A stretch of DNA of 64,000 bases from Phascolarctos cinereus. Its lineage: Eukaryota > Chordata > Mammalia > Diprotodontia > Phascolarctidae. Location of the stretch: contig NW_018344160.1 in NCBI RefSeq assembly GCF_002099425.1, forward strand, positions 62,001 through 126,000, in the 5' to 3' direction. The notes under the pieces are model-generated. The model did not search any database and had not been told where the DNA came from. It saw only the letters and a program-made list of their open reading frames with translations. The stretch's first letter is position 1. Each line of letters opens with the position of its first letter. Below, in pieces: positions 1 to 11,480 of this stretch. The position numbers and the translations under genes are program-made.

Positions 1-290
1 AAAAGAACTATGGAGTCTGAATGGAGATGAAAGCATGTTATCTACTCTCTTTTTTTTTTTTGTTTTGTTTTATTGCTTCATTCTCGTGGTTCCTCCCATT
101 TGTTCTAATTCTTCTTTACATCATAAATAGGAAAATATGCTTAATAGGAATGTATAAGTAGAACCCATACCAGATTCCATGCCATTTTGGGGAGGGGAGA
201 GAAGAAGCAGGGTTAGGAAATTTGAAACTCAAAAACTTATGGAAGTGAATGTTGAAAACTAAAAACAAATAAATTAATTCTTTAAAATAG
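1..290 (+). mobile_element. L1 3' UTR/end, cut by window edge
   Basis: This is the tail of a sense-strand L1. It closely parallels the L1 3' end at 63324-63658: the same order of a 'GGAGTCTGAATGGAGATGAAAGC' type start, a pyrimidine/T-rich tract, a 'GTGGTTCCTC' block, a purine-rich block and a terminal 'GAATGTTGAAAACTAAAAA' with an A-rich end. No ORF2 sequence is visible because the element runs off the window. It is a dead fragment. Confidence 0.75.
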
Positions 291-2395
291 ATATCCCTGT
301 CTTTAGGCCCTAATACACTGTGTCCAGTTACATTTCTTTCCTTTACTTTTTTATTTGTTATTTTTAAAGGAACTTTTAAGATTTATGTACAATGACACTT
401 AATACTCATTTTTTTAATTTTGAATTCCAAATTCTTTCCTTCCTTTCTCTCCCCTCAACCCTCCTTGAGAAGGCAAGCAATTGAAAGAGATTATATTTGT
501 GCAGTAATGCAAAGCATATTTTCCTTTTAGCCATATTACAAAATAAAAGAGACCAAAAAAAAAGAAAAAATAAAGTAAAAAGAAAAAAATATGCTTTCAT
601 TTGCATTTAGACTCTATCAGATCTTTCTGTGGAGGTGGGTAAGTGTTTTTTTTTATCAGAATTCTTTTGAAATTATATTGGATCATTGAATTGCTAAGAA
701 TAACTAAGTCATTCACAGTTGGTCATTGTACAAAATTGCAGCAATATTGTTTAAAATGTTCTCATGGTTCTGCCACTTCATTTTGAATCAGTTCATGGAA
801 GTCTTCCCAGGATTTTTCTGAAAGTATTCTCTTCATCATTTCTTATAATACAATAGTATTACATCACAATTAAATATCATAACTTATTCTCCTATTGCCT
901 AATTGATGTGCATCCCCTCAATTTCCAATTCTTTGCCACCTCAAAAAGACAGCGATAAATATTTTCGTACATACAGGCCCTTTTCAGTATCTTTTTGTCT
1001 CTACGGGATACTTACTTATTAGTGCTATTGCTGAGTTAAAGGGCATGCACAGTTTTACAGTCCTTTGGGCATAGCTTTAATATGCTCCCCATAAAGTATG
1101 TCCTGTGATGTCAAGAAGGCCCACCTACTAGCAGTCAATATTAAACAAAAGTATGGACTGAAAAAGTTCACACAGAAGGTAGTGGATGACATATTGAATT
1201 AGGTTTGATTTATTATTCAATTGGAGAATCACTCATAGTCTTATAAATCTGACTTAGTTCTCCATATATTTAAGACATAGCATCTTTATCAGAAATACTC
1301 GCTGCATTATTCCCAGTTTTACTGATTTTCTTCTAATATTGGATGTATTGGGTTTGTTTGTGTAAAAACTTTTTTATATTATATAATCAAAATTATCTAT
1401 TTTATATCCTATAATGCTCTCTATCCCCTTATTGGTTATACGTTCTTCCTTTATACATAGTTCTGACAATTTAAATATTTCATGCTTCCCTAATATCACT
1501 TATATCACTCTTTATGTCTAAATTACATATCCAATTTGACCTTTTAGGTACGTGATGTGAGATGTTGGTCTGTAGCTTGTTTTTGTCAAACTCCTTTCTA
1601 ATTTTCCCTGCAATTTTATTCAAATGGTGAGTTTTTGTCCCCAGAGCTTGGACATTTATGTTTATCAAACATTAAATTACTATGGTCATTTACTACTGTG
1701 TATTGTGCACCTGTCTATTCCACTGATTCACCAGTAATTTTATTTTATTTTTTTTTAGGTAGTACCAGATTGTTTTAATGATTACCATTTCATAATACAT
1801 TTAGACATCTGGTACTATTAAGCCACTTTCCCTCACTTTTTTTTTCATTGATTCCTTTGATATTCCTGACCTTTTGTTCCAGCAAATAAATTTTGTTATT
1901 ATTATTTCTTGGTCTATAAAGTAATTTTTGGTAGTTTGATTCATATGACACTGAATAAGTAATTCATTGAGGTAATATTGTCATTTATATTAATTTAGCT
2001 CAACCTACCTAGGAGCAATTAATATTTTTCTGATTGTTTACATCTAATTTTATGTAAAAAGTGTTTTGTAATTGAGTTCATACAGTTCCTGGGCTTTTCT
2101 TGGCAGATATACTCCCAAGTATTTTATATTTTCTGTGCTTCTTTGAAATAGAATTCTATCTGTCCCTTCTGGACTTTGTTAAAAAAATATAAAAATGCTT
2201 ATAATTTATATGGGTTTATTTTATATGCCGTAACTTTGCTGAAGTTTTCAATTATTTCAATTAGTTTTTAGTAGATTCTCTGGGATTCTATGAGGAAACC
2301 ACCATATTTTCTGCAAAGAATGATAGTTCAGTTTCCACATTACCTATTCCAATTCCTTCTCTTTCTCTTTCTTATCTTATTTCAATAGCTAATTA

Positions 2396-3837
2396 TGTTG
2401 TCCTTCATTCTCAAAGGGGACCAAAATGACATCACTATGTTAGAGTCAAGTTATAGAGCATAAGGCTGTGGCTCATTAGACCAATACAAGTTCAGAATGT
2501 TTGACCATAGGTTTGGCACAAATAGTCCATATGAACATTTGAGGTGAATTCTCTAAATTTGTGCGTCTCACATTTCTTTTGAGCCACTGCAATTTTCTTT
2601 TGCCCATAAAAGACAGCACCTTCTCTGATGAAAATATGTCATGGTGAGTGGTCTTCTGCCAATGTCTCCCATGTCACACATTCAATTTCAAAGTTCTTAA
2701 GACAGACCTTGACAGAGTCCTTGGATTGCTTTTTTTTTCCTAATGAGTTCATAAATACTTGTTTTGTGTAAGTTCTCCATAAAATAATCTTTTAGGCAAT
2801 CATATGTTTGGCATTCAAACAATGTGAACAGCCCACTGGAGCTGTGCTTTCTGTGATAGAGTTTGAATGCTTTGCAGTTTAGTTTGAGAAAGGACCTCGG
2901 TCTCTGGTACATTATCCTGCCAAATGATCTTCAGAATCTTCCTAATACAATTCAAATGAAAGTGATTCAGTTTCATGAAATGGTGCTTGTATACTGTCTA
3001 GGTATCGCAGGCCTACAAAAATGAGGTCACCACAATGACTCTGTAGACCTTCACTTTGCTCAGTCTAATACCTCCCCTCTTCCATACTTTCCTTTGGAGC
3101 CCCACAAACACTGAACCAGCTCTGGCAATGCAATATAGTATTTCCTGCTGGACAAATCCAGGAGAAATGAAAGGAGCAAAACAGAAGCTTGTACACAACG
3201 TTTTTAGATCTCACCAAAGTCTTTTATACAGTCAGTAGTGAGGGCTTATGGAAAAATTATATCAAAATTTGGTTGCCCAGAGAAATTCATCAGTATTGTG
3301 TACATCAACTTCATGACAGCATTCTTAAACAGGTTCTGGATAATAGAAGGTGTTCTTGCACTCTCCCAATTGCAAATGGAATGAAACAAGGGTATGTGCT
3401 CACACCCATGCATTTTAGCATGATGTTTTCTGCAATGTACCTTCACTGAGAAGGTCATTCATCAAGGTCAGCTATGATTCTGATGGTAAATTATTTAACT
3501 TGAAAAGGTTGCAAGCCAAGACTAAAGTGGAGGGAGAGTTGGTGCATAATTTTTTTGTTTACATATATTATTCATTCAACACAGTCTGTGACTCTGAGGT
3601 GTATCAAAGTATGAATTGATCCTCTGCTATTTGTGCTAATTTTGACCTAACTGTTAACTCCAAGAAAACACAGGTGTTCCATCAGCCAGCACACATCATC
3701 CATATGTGGAAACATCAGTTACAGCAAATAGAGGAGTTTTTAATACTATGAATAAGTTCCCTTACCTTGGGATTATAGTCTCTACGGATGTACACATAGA
3801 TAATAAATTCTATACAAATATCTCCACATAGAATTCT
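2396..3837 (-). mobile_element. Non-L1 LINE with 5' inversion (twin-priming structure)
   Basis: A LINE fragment from a different clade, inserted in the antisense L1. 2396-3170 is in minus orientation and encodes the C-terminal part: 'GLQRKVWKRGGIRLSKVKVYR' and onward to a non-poly(A) 3' end rich in ACAACA and close to that of the copy at 17059-17787. 3180-3837 is in plus orientation and encodes the upstream reverse-transcriptase palm: 'FLDLTKVFYTVSSEGLWK', then 'NGMKQGYVLTP', 'FNLKRLQAKTKVEGE', and a 'YLG...VHIDNK' motif. The order is therefore an inverted 5' part followed by a sense 3' part, the signature of twin priming during target-primed reverse transcription. Frame breaks are present in both halves. 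The clade is not resolved; the DLTKAFDTVSREGLW/VTNGVKQGCVLAPTLFSMMFSAML signature is widespread in non-L1 LINEs (L2/CR1, RTE or Dong-R4 type). Confidence 0.8.
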
Positions 3838-4776
3838 TAGTACAATATTGGATAATAGTGGTAATAATGTTCATTCCTGCTTCACCCTTGATCTTATTGG
3901 AAAGGCTTCTAAGCTTATCCATGCTGAAAGTGATGCTTTTTAAAAAAATATTTATTTTTAGTTTTCAGAGTTTACTTCTACAAGATTTTGAGTTTCAAAT
4001 TTTATCCCCATATCATCCCTCCCTCCACCCCAAGATGGAATGCATTCTGTATACCACTTCCACTAATCTGCCCTCCCTTCTATCTCTTCCCACTTTCTCT
4101 TATCCCCTTCTCCTTCTATTTTCCTGTAGGGCAGGATAGATTCCTATACCCCATTTCCTGTATTTCTTATTTCCCAGTTGTATGTGAAAACAATTTTTTT
4201 AACATATGTTTTTAAAACTTTGGGTTCCAAATTTTCTCCTTTCCTCCTTCCCTACCCACCCTCATTGAAAAGACAAGCAACTCTATGCCAGTTTTACATG
4301 TGTAGTCATGCAAAACCCTTCCATAGTAATCGTGTGAAAAAAATAAGCATATTTCCCTTCATCCTATCCTGCCCCCCATTTATTCTATTCTTTCTTTTGA
4401 TCCTGTCCCTCCTCAAAAGTGTTTGCTTGTTATTACCCCCTCCCTCAATTTGCCCTCCCCTCTAACATCCGCCTGCTCTCTTGTCCCCATACCCCCTATT
4501 TTCCTGTAGGGTAAGAAGATTTCCATACCCAATTGAATATGTATATTATTCTCTCTGTAAGCCAAATTCGATGAGAATAAAATTCACTCATTCCCACTCA
4601 CCTTCTCCCGTTCCCCCTCCACTGTAAAAGCCTCTTCTTGTTTGTTTCATATGAGATAATTTACCCCATTCTACCTCTCCAATTCTACTTCTCCTAGGAT
4701 AATTCTTTCTCACCCCTTAATTTTATTCTCCAGATATCACCCATTCATCTTCAATTCACCCTGTGCCCTCTAGCCC

Positions 4777-4825
<49 letters not shown>
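4777..4825. repeat. (TCTA)n microsatellite inside half-LINE copy 1
   Basis: A run of about 12 TCTA units followed by degenerate TACA. It lies at the same relative place in the spacer as the tetranucleotide runs in the other half-LINE copies (15146, 24455, 50811, 62427), so the repeat was carried by the element. Confidence 0.95.
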
Positions 4826-4974
4826 ACATACACATAATTTTTTCCCTCCAACTACCCCAATACTGACAAAGATCTCATGAGTTACAAATATCATCTTTCC
4901 ATGCGGGAATGTAAATAGTTCAACCTTCGTAAGTCTCTTATAATTTCTCTTTCCTGTTTACCTCTTCATATTTC

Positions 4975-6135
4975 ACTTGAGTCTTGTATTTGAAAGCTAA
5001 ATTTTCTATTCAGTTCTGATCTTTTCATGACCATATTTTCCCCTGAAGGATTATATTCAATGTTGATGGGTAGATGATTCTTGGTTGTAATACTATCTGT
5101 TTGCCCTCTGGAATATTATTTTCCATTCCCTGTGTTCAATTAATGTAGAGGCAGCTAAATCTTGTTATCCTGATTGTGTTTCTACAGTACTTGAATTATT
5201 TCTTTCTGGCTGCTTGCAATATTTTCTCCTTCACCCGGAAACTCTGGAATTTGGCTACAGTATTCCTAGGAGTTTTCCTTTGGGGATCTCTTCCAGGAGG
5301 TGATCGGTGAATTCTTTCAATTTCTATTTTGCCTTCTGTTTCTAAAATATCAGGGCAGTTTTCCTTGATAATTTTTAGAGAGATGATGTCTAGGCTCTGG
5401 CTTTCAGAAAGCCCAATAATTTTTAAATTATTTCTCCTGGATCTGTTTTCCAGGTCAGTTGTTTTCCCAATGAGATATTTCACATTGTTTTCTAATTTTT
5501 CATTCTTTTGGATTAGTTTTACAGTTTTTTCATTTCTCATAAAGTCACTAGCTTCCAATTGCTGCATTCTAATTTTTAAGGAAGTGTTTTTTTTCAATAA
5601 GCTTTTGGACTTCCTTTCCCATTTGGCCAGTTTTGCTTTTTAGGGCATTCTACTCATTGACTCCATGTACCTTTTTTGCCATTTGTGTTAGGCTATTTTT
5701 TGTGTGTGTGTTGTAATTGGGGTTAAGTGACTTGCCTAAGGTCACATAGCTAGTAAGTGTCAAGTTTCTGAGGCCAGATTTGAACTCAGGTCCTCCTGAC
5801 TCTAAGGCCAGAGCTTTATCTACTGTGCCACCTAGCTGCCCTTAGGCTATTTTTAAGGTGTTATTTTGTTCAATAATTTTTTGGGTCTCCTTTAGCAAGC
5901 TGTTGACTTGTGTTTTATGATTTTCTTGCATCACTCTCAGTTTTTCCTCTACTTCTCTTACTTGTTTCTTAAAATCCTTTTTGAGCTTTTCCATGGCCTA
6001 GGACCAATTCATATTTATCTTGGAGGTTTTAGATGTACGAGCTTTGATTTTGTTGTCTTCTGGTTGTATGTTCTGATCTTCTTTGTCACCAAAGTAAAAT
6101 TCTGTGGTCTCACTCTTTTTGCACTGCTTTCTCAT
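4975..6135 (-). pseudogene. L1 ORF1 remnant in half-LINE copy 1
   Basis: ORF1p of L1 is an RNA-binding, nucleic-acid-chaperone protein that trimerises through a coiled coil and has an RRM and a C-terminal domain. Here the start is at 6135 (ATGAGAAAGCAG context). The coiled-coil part is interrupted by a SINE (5701-5841). The clearest open piece (5196-5597) encodes a coiled-coil end (QLEASDFMRN, QKNEKLENNVKYLIGKTTDLENR), the family hallmark RRNNLKIIGLSES, and IERIHRSPPGRDPQRK followed by VKEKILQAARKK. The remaining C-terminal domain follows in another frame to about 4975. At least two frame changes plus the SINE make it non-functional. Confidence 0.8.
5688..5854 (-). mobile_element. tRNA-derived SINE (short WSINE1-like type) with 13-bp TSD
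   Basis: The SINE body is 5701-5841 on the minus strand. In sense it reads a GGGCAGCTAGGTGGCACAG head with Pol III A-box and B-box (GAGTTCAAATC) and the short 3' end CTTAACCCCAATT without an RTE tail. It is flanked by a perfect 13-bp duplication TTAGGCTATTTTT at 5688-5700 and 5842-5854. It inserted in the ORF1 of half-LINE copy 1, so it is younger than that copy. Confidence 0.9.
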
Positions 6136-6305
6136 GATCCCAGGCAATTACTTGAGTTATAGACACTTTGTTAAGGAGTCTTCTTCCAGTGTGGAGAAGG
6201 TACTATCCCAAGCTTCGGTGGTTTTGTGCAGCTGTTTTCAGAAATACTTCTAGGGATCTGTAAATGTTTAGTTCTTCCAGTGTGCTATGCTCAAGGGTGA
6301 GGTGT

Positions 6306-6821
6306 TTATTCCTTTCCTGTTCTCTGGTCTATGAGTGACGACAAGCACTCTTCTCTGTCTTGGAACTGTGAGGAGGATTTCTTCTTTACTGCCACTATGA
6401 GCTCCACCAAGCCAACACTCCTCCTTACCCTAGGCCAGCCACCCAGAACTGTGGCCCAGATCCAAGCATGGGCAAAGTAAAAGAATCCTGCACCAGCAGA
6501 GAAATCCTTGCAATCCCTCTCTGAGCAGCCACTTGATTTCATCTCAGGCCAGAATCTCCAGAAGCAGTCTCTGCCCTGGGGGCTGAGCTTGGAGACTGAA
6601 ACTGGAGCTGTGCTTTTCTCTCTCACTGCAGGCACAGACTTTCCCACTGCCCTTCTAAGTTGTCTTTGGAGTTCATTGGTTGAGAAGGCTGGAACCGGCC
6701 ACAACTTCCTGCAATTCGGACATCTACCTTGCCTGTGCACCCACACAGAACTGTGTTCCTCTCCCCACATAGTGCCATATGTATTTCTGATCAACCATAC
6801 ATGCTGTCTTGCACTATACAT
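6306..6821 (-). other. Open frame in half-LINE 5'UTR (possible upstream ORF)
   Basis: A 171-codon frame upstream of ORF1 in the sense direction of half-LINE copy 1. Its last ~75 codons (HAWIWATVLGG ... RVRRSVGLVELIV ... SSSQFQ) stay open in the same frame in two other copies: 22830-23093 (WMWVTVLGG ... GVRRNACLVELVV ... LSSQLQ) and 60715-60954 (HAWIWVTVLGG ... GVKRSAGMVDFVV ... SSSQFQ). It resembles no domain I recognise. It may be chance openness in stop-poor DNA inherited from one master, or a small upstream ORF of the family. Confidence 0.3.
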
Positions 6822-6935
6822 TTGTTTCCCTCTGTCTTTTTGTGGGTTCTGCTTTTTTAGAATTTGTTTAGGGCCATTTTAATAGGTTTTTGGCAGGGTT
6901 TAGGGGAGAGTAAAGCAAGTCATTGCTTTTACTCT

Positions 6936-6945
6936 GCCATCTTGG
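6936..6945 (-). promoter_or_regulatory. YY1-type site at half-LINE 5' end
   Basis: CCAAGATGGC about 15 bases inside the element's 5' end. The same motif lies at the same place in 22402-22411 and, with one change, in 53098-53107. In human L1 a YY1 site at the 5' end directs accurate transcription start. A similar role here is inference. Confidence 0.5.
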
Positions 6946-8867
6946 GTCCTTCCCCTGCAAGTAATGCTTGCTGATGATTTAAGTAGATACCACTTACAAA
7001 TTTAGGGAAAGCTCTACTTATTCTTATGATTTTTATTGTTTTTAATAGGAATGTGCTGTATTTTGTCAGAAGCTTTTCCGACATCTATTGAGAAAATCAT
7101 GTTTTTTTTTGTTTTTATTATTGTCAATTTTTCTTAATTTCATTATTGTTGATTATGCTTACAGATTTTCTAATATTGAACCAGCCCTCAAGTCCTAATA
7201 TAAATCCCACCTGGTCATAGTTTGCAATCTTTGTGATTTAATACTGTAATCTATTTGTTAGTACTTTAGTTTTTGCATTAATGTTCATTAGGGAAATTGG
7301 CTTACACTTTCTCTGTTTTTGCTCTTCTTGGTTTACCACCATACTTGCGTTATAAAATGAATTTTGTAGGACTCGTTTTTGCCTATTTTCCAAAAATGTT
7401 TATGTAGATTAAAATTAATCATTCTTTAATTATTTGAAAGAATTCATTTGTGAATCCAATTGGTCTCAGTGATTTTTTTTTCCTTAGGGAGATCATTGAA
7501 GGCTTCTTCATTTTTTTAACGTAAGTTTATTTAACTTTTTTATTTCCTCTTCTGTTAATTTTGGCAATTTATATTTTTATAATACATCCACCTTCAATTG
7601 GAATTTTAGATTTCTGAACCCATAGTTGGGCAATATAACTCCTAATAATTGCTTTAATTTCCTCCTCATTTTTGGTGAATTTACCCTTTTCTTTTTTGAT
7701 ACTGGAAATTTGATTTTCTTCTTCACTTAAAAAAGAAATTAAGTAACGATTTATTATTTTTTCATAAAACCAGCTTTTTATTTTATTAATTAGTTCAATA
7801 GTTTTCTTACTTTCAATTTTGAAACCCCTCCTTTGATTTTCTGGCTTTCCAATTTGATGTGTAATTGGGAAGTTTTTATTTGTTGTTTTTCATATTTTTT
7901 TTTACTTCCCTGCTTCATTGATCTGCTCTTTTTCTATTTTATTTATGCAAACATTTAAAGATATACATTTTCTCCTAGGTATTGATTTTCCTATATTCCA
8001 TAAATTTTGGTATGTTATCTCATTGTTTTCATTCACTTCAATGAAATTATTGTTTGTTTCTATGCTTTCTTCTTCGACCCACTAATTCTTTAACAATACA
8101 TTATTTATTTTCCAATTACTTTTTAATCTATGCATCCATGGCCCTTTAATTAGCTTAAATTTTATTGCACTGTGATATTAAAATGATTCATGTGATAATT
8201 TTTTTTCCTTTTTTCCATTGGGTTTTTGGGTTTTTATGCCTTAAACACAATTCAGTTTTGTGAATTTTCCATGTGCAAATGATAAAAAAGTGTAGTCCTT
8301 TCTAGTCCCATTCCATTTTCTCCAGAGGTCTATCACATCTAAATTTTCTAAAACTCTATTCACCTCCTTAACTTCTTTCTTAACTTTTTTTTGTTAGATT
8401 TATCTAGCTCTGAGAGGGGAAATTTGAGGCCCCTCACTTGTATACTTTTGCAATCTATTTCCTCCTTTAACTCATTTAATTTCTTCTTTAAAATGTGAAT
8501 AATATACCATTTGGTTCATATGTTTAGTATTGATATTACTTTACTGTCTATGGTAACTTTTAGTAAAATACAGTTTTCTTCCTTATTTCTTTCAATTAGA
8601 TCTTTTTTTTTTACTTTTGCTTTGTCTGAGATCATGATTGCTACCTCTACATGTTTTTTGCACTTTACTTTTTACTTTTACTTTACAGAGAGATTCTGCT
8701 CTCTGTTTCAAGTGTGCTTTGTGTAAATATCATACTGCCAGAATCTGTTTTTTTTCCATCCATTCTGCTATCTTCTTCTGTTTCAAGGGTGAATTCATCC
8801 CATTCCCTTTCCCAATTATGGTTATTAACTATATTTCCGTTTATACTACTTCTACATATGTTTATTT

Positions 8868-8923
<56 letters not shown>
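8868..8923. repeat. (CT)n microsatellite
   Basis: Nearly pure CT dinucleotide run at the junction between the inter-ORF spacer and the ORF2 start of the antisense L1. On the L1 sense strand it expands an AAAGAGAGAGAA-type purine motif present in the other copies. Confidence 0.95.
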
Positions 8924-8926
<3 letters not shown>

Positions 8927-9779
8927 CTTTACCTTGCCCCTCTGCCAAAATCTGTTTTGCTTCTGACCCCGGCTTCCCTTAATCATCCATCCCTTCTACC
9001 GGCCCCCACCCCCTCTTATTCCTTTCTCCTCCTACTTTCCTGTAGTATAAGATAGATTTTTATATGCAAATGTGTGTTTGTGTATGTGTTATTCCGTCTT
9101 TGAACCAAGTCCCATGAGAGTTAGATTGAAGTGCTACCTGCCAGTCCTATCTTCCCCTCTACAGTTAAAATGTTTCCTTTTGCACACTTTTAATGTGAGA
9201 TAATTTTCCCCATTCTACCTCTCTGTCCTCATTCCCCAAGTGCATGCCTCTTTCTAATGCCTCTTTCAATTCACACCTGTGCACTCTATTTGTGTCTATG
9301 CCTTCTAACTGCCTTAATAATGACGAAGTTCTTAGGAATTAGAAGCATTATCTTCCTATGTAAGAATGTAAATTGTTTTACCTTATTGAATCTCTTATAC
9401 TTTTTCTTTCCTGTTTCCTTTTTTATTCTTCTATTAAATCATGTATTTGCAAGTCAAATGTTCTTTTCATCTATGATCTTTTCACAAGGAATTCTTGAAG
9501 GTTCTCTATTTCATTAAATATTTGCTTATTTTTTTTTTACCTGAAAGATTATATTTTCTGGGTATTAATTCTTGTTTGTAATCCTAGATCCTTTGTCTTC
9601 TGGAATATCATATTCCAAGTTTTCTCCTCCTTTAATATAGAAGCTACTAAATCATGTATTATCTTGACTGTTGTTCAACTAACTTTGGATTTTTTTCTTT
9701 CTGATTTCTGGAAATATTTCTTCTTCACGTGGGGGGTGGAGTGGGGAATGCTTATTTTTTTTTTAATGAGTAAATGAAT

Positions 9780-10007
9780 AAAAGGAACAAAGACAGAATA
9801 CAAGTTGAAGCACAGTCTTTAACTTCCTTCCTTTTTTCTATTTTTTTCTTTTGTTTTTGTTCTGCATTTTCTTTCACAATATGACTAATATGGAAAGGTT
9901 TTGCATGGCTGCACCTGTATAATCTATATCAAATTGCTTTGGGGGAGGAATTTAGGACTCAAAATGCTTAAAGACTTTTACGTGTAATTGGAAAAATAAA
10001 AAAAATA
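9780..10007 (+). mobile_element. L1 3' end fragment, sense
   Basis: 5'-truncated L1. It has the T-rich block, TTTCACAATATGACTAATATGG, TGCACCTGTATAATCTATATC, then the GGAACTCAAAA-like block and a short A-rich end. It matches the L1 3'UTR at 40750-41015. Only UTR is present. Confidence 0.75.
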
Positions 10008-10029
10008 CTTCATTAATTCATTTGTGATG

Positions 10030-11225
10030 TTAAAAAAAAAGATGTATCCTGCCCTCACGTAGCTTACATTGTAATAGAGGACCCAAAACCTAAAGGGAAG
10101 TAGTAGTTACTGGGAGAAAGATTGGGATTGTAGGGGAGTGCATTGACACACTTCATCCATGAACAGTGATAGCGTTGATTTGCTTTTGGTTGCAGACCTG
10201 GGGAGAGATTCAGGGGTAAAGCAAAGCATGCCTAGGGCTTCCCTGAGAGGCAGTCTCCAGTGAGGAGAGGGGGCCTTACAGAGAAAATGTTCAAAAACTT
10301 GGAAATAGGTTTTGAAAAAGACAAATGGCTCTGCTGACCTCTGACCCAAGACTGTAGCCCTAGGCAGCAGATATTGCCCACACTGTGATCTGAGAAAGAA
10401 CTAGAAAGACTACACCCCTTAGGCCAGGTCTAAAGAAGAACTTTCCTTCCTTGATGCATGGACACCCAGGAATTGAAGAGTTGGAGGACCATGCAAAGCC
10501 TGCAGAAATGTGAAAGGCCTGACTGGAGATGTGAGATTGGAAAACAGGAAAGAGGTCAGAGCTGGATTTCTAGCTATGAGAACAGAGTCGTCAACTGAAA
10601 TGGTAGGAGTCGATGAGATCCCCAAGTGAAGCTGCCATAGAGAGGAAAGAGGAGAGGGTCTAGGTCAGAGCTACATGTTTAGGCCTCACAACCTGGAAAA
10701 GGGTCCAGCCAAAGACACAGAGGAGTGGTCAGAGAGGGAGGAGAAAGGTGTTCTCCAGAGAGAAGAGGGAATCAATAGTGTCCATGGCTGCACAGAAGCT
10801 GAGGAGGTCACTGCATGTGGTGATAAGAGATCATTAATCACTTTGGAGAGCAGTATCCATGGAGTGATGAAGTGCGAATCCAGACTAGACACTTCAGCCC
10901 TGTTTGACCAGCTAGACTAAAGGCATTGTGGAGTGAAAGACAAGGGGCAGAGGGCATGATCAGAGATAGGATGATGGGCTCCCGTGTAAAAGATTGTGCA
11001 GGCTAGAGCTGGTTGAGTAGGGGCTCAGGTGGGAAAAGGGGCAGTGTGTAGTCCATGCAGAGAACTTGGGAGAGAACTCATAAGGTGGAGGAATTTATGG
11101 CCACTCACTCATAGTGGAAATGGAGAAGGCAGAAAGAAAGGTATGAGATAAAGGAATAAAATGATGGTCAGATGCAGGAATTTCATTAACATGTATCATT
11201 AACTGATGACAAGGTTAATGTAGAG
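10030..11225 (-). mobile_element. L2 LINE, antisense, RT domain to 3' end
   Basis: Read on the minus strand this is the conserved L2 order. The RT region at about 10430-11200 carries the L2 finger/palm framework in broken frames (a 'SGLDSHFITPW', 'VINDLL' stretch, then the L2-type 'YADDSQIY'-region DNA around 10560-10600), followed by the 3' part. The 3' end near 10030-10070 shows the 'CTCCTTGAGGGCAGG' block in degenerate form. L2 ceased activity long ago in therian mammals. It is heavily diverged and fits an ancient fossil. Confidence 0.65.
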
Positions 11226-11480
11226 TGATGAAGCAGGCCAAAGTCAATAAACACATATTAAGTACCTACTGTATACAAGGTATTATGCTGGGTGTTAGAT
11301 ATACAAGAAAAAGCATGAGATGGGCTCTGCTCTCAAGGAGCTCAAGTCTAATGGGGAAGATGACATATCAAAAGAAGCTAAGATGTTGGGGAAATAAAGT
11401 CCGCCCTCAGGAAAAGATCTGAGGTGAGAGTTTTTAAGTTACTGTCATCTTGTAGAATGATGAGTTTCTGGAGGTGATGC
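11226..11480 (-). mobile_element. Second L2 3' end fragment
   Basis: On the minus strand it holds the canonical L2 terminus: 'AGACTTGAGCTCCTTGAGAGCAG', then the GTATA..TAACACCCAGCA and TACTTAATA blocks. Being a second terminus next to 10030-11225, it is a separate copy or a local rearrangement. A further trace (TTAATTGCCTACCTACTATG) lies at 11620-11655. Confidence 0.6.

Larger units (their letters stand above)
3939..6956 (-). mobile_element. Full-length ORF1-only half-LINE (HAL1-like), copy 1
   Basis: Reads on the minus strand from a 5' end at 6956 (GGACCCAAGATGGCAGAG) through a 5'UTR of about 0.8 kb, ORF1, the L1 inter-ORF spacer, a direct jump at about 4341 into the L1 3'UTR, and an A-rich end at 3939. 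ORF2 is absent. It sits in the antisense L1 and is flanked by a TSD of about 13 bp (GAAAGTGATGCTT at 3926-3938, GCAAGTAATGCTT at 6957-6969; two mismatches). A SINE is inserted in its ORF1. It lacks a reverse transcriptase, so it must have been mobilised by ORF2 protein supplied in trans. HAL1-type half-LINEs are known in mammals; whether this subfamily is catalogued was not checked. Confidence 0.85.
335..9745 (-). mobile_element. Antisense L1, split by two younger insertions
   Basis: One L1 read on the minus strand. Its pieces are 335-2395, 3838-3938 and 6957-9745; together they give about 5 kb in correct order. The 3'UTR lies at about 335-620 and ORF2 at about 620-8830. The ORF2 end shows conserved stretches such as RSNWICNLDIKSDISDIRE near 1480-1600. 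The inter-ORF spacer is at about 8840-9590 and the last part of ORF1 at about 9590-9745, where the 5' end is truncated. The ORF2 frame is riddled with stops and shifts, so the copy is old. The two intruders (2396-3837 and 3939-6956) interrupt it cleanly and L1 resumes at the matching point on the far side. About 100 bases near 1100-1200 do not align by eye with the other L1 copies and may be a small replacement. Confidence 0.85.

Noticed and set aside
3858-4465. Overlapping plus-strand frames at 3858-4465
   Set aside because: Antisense of the purine-rich half-LINE 3'UTR; pyrimidine-rich DNA is poor in stops.
8638-9055. Serine/leucine-rich frames as a membrane protein
   Set aside because: Translation of a CT microsatellite and antisense L1 DNA.
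10675-10920. 81-codon frame as a small gene
   Set aside because: It lies on the strand opposite the L2 RT remnant; antisense L2 DNA explains it.
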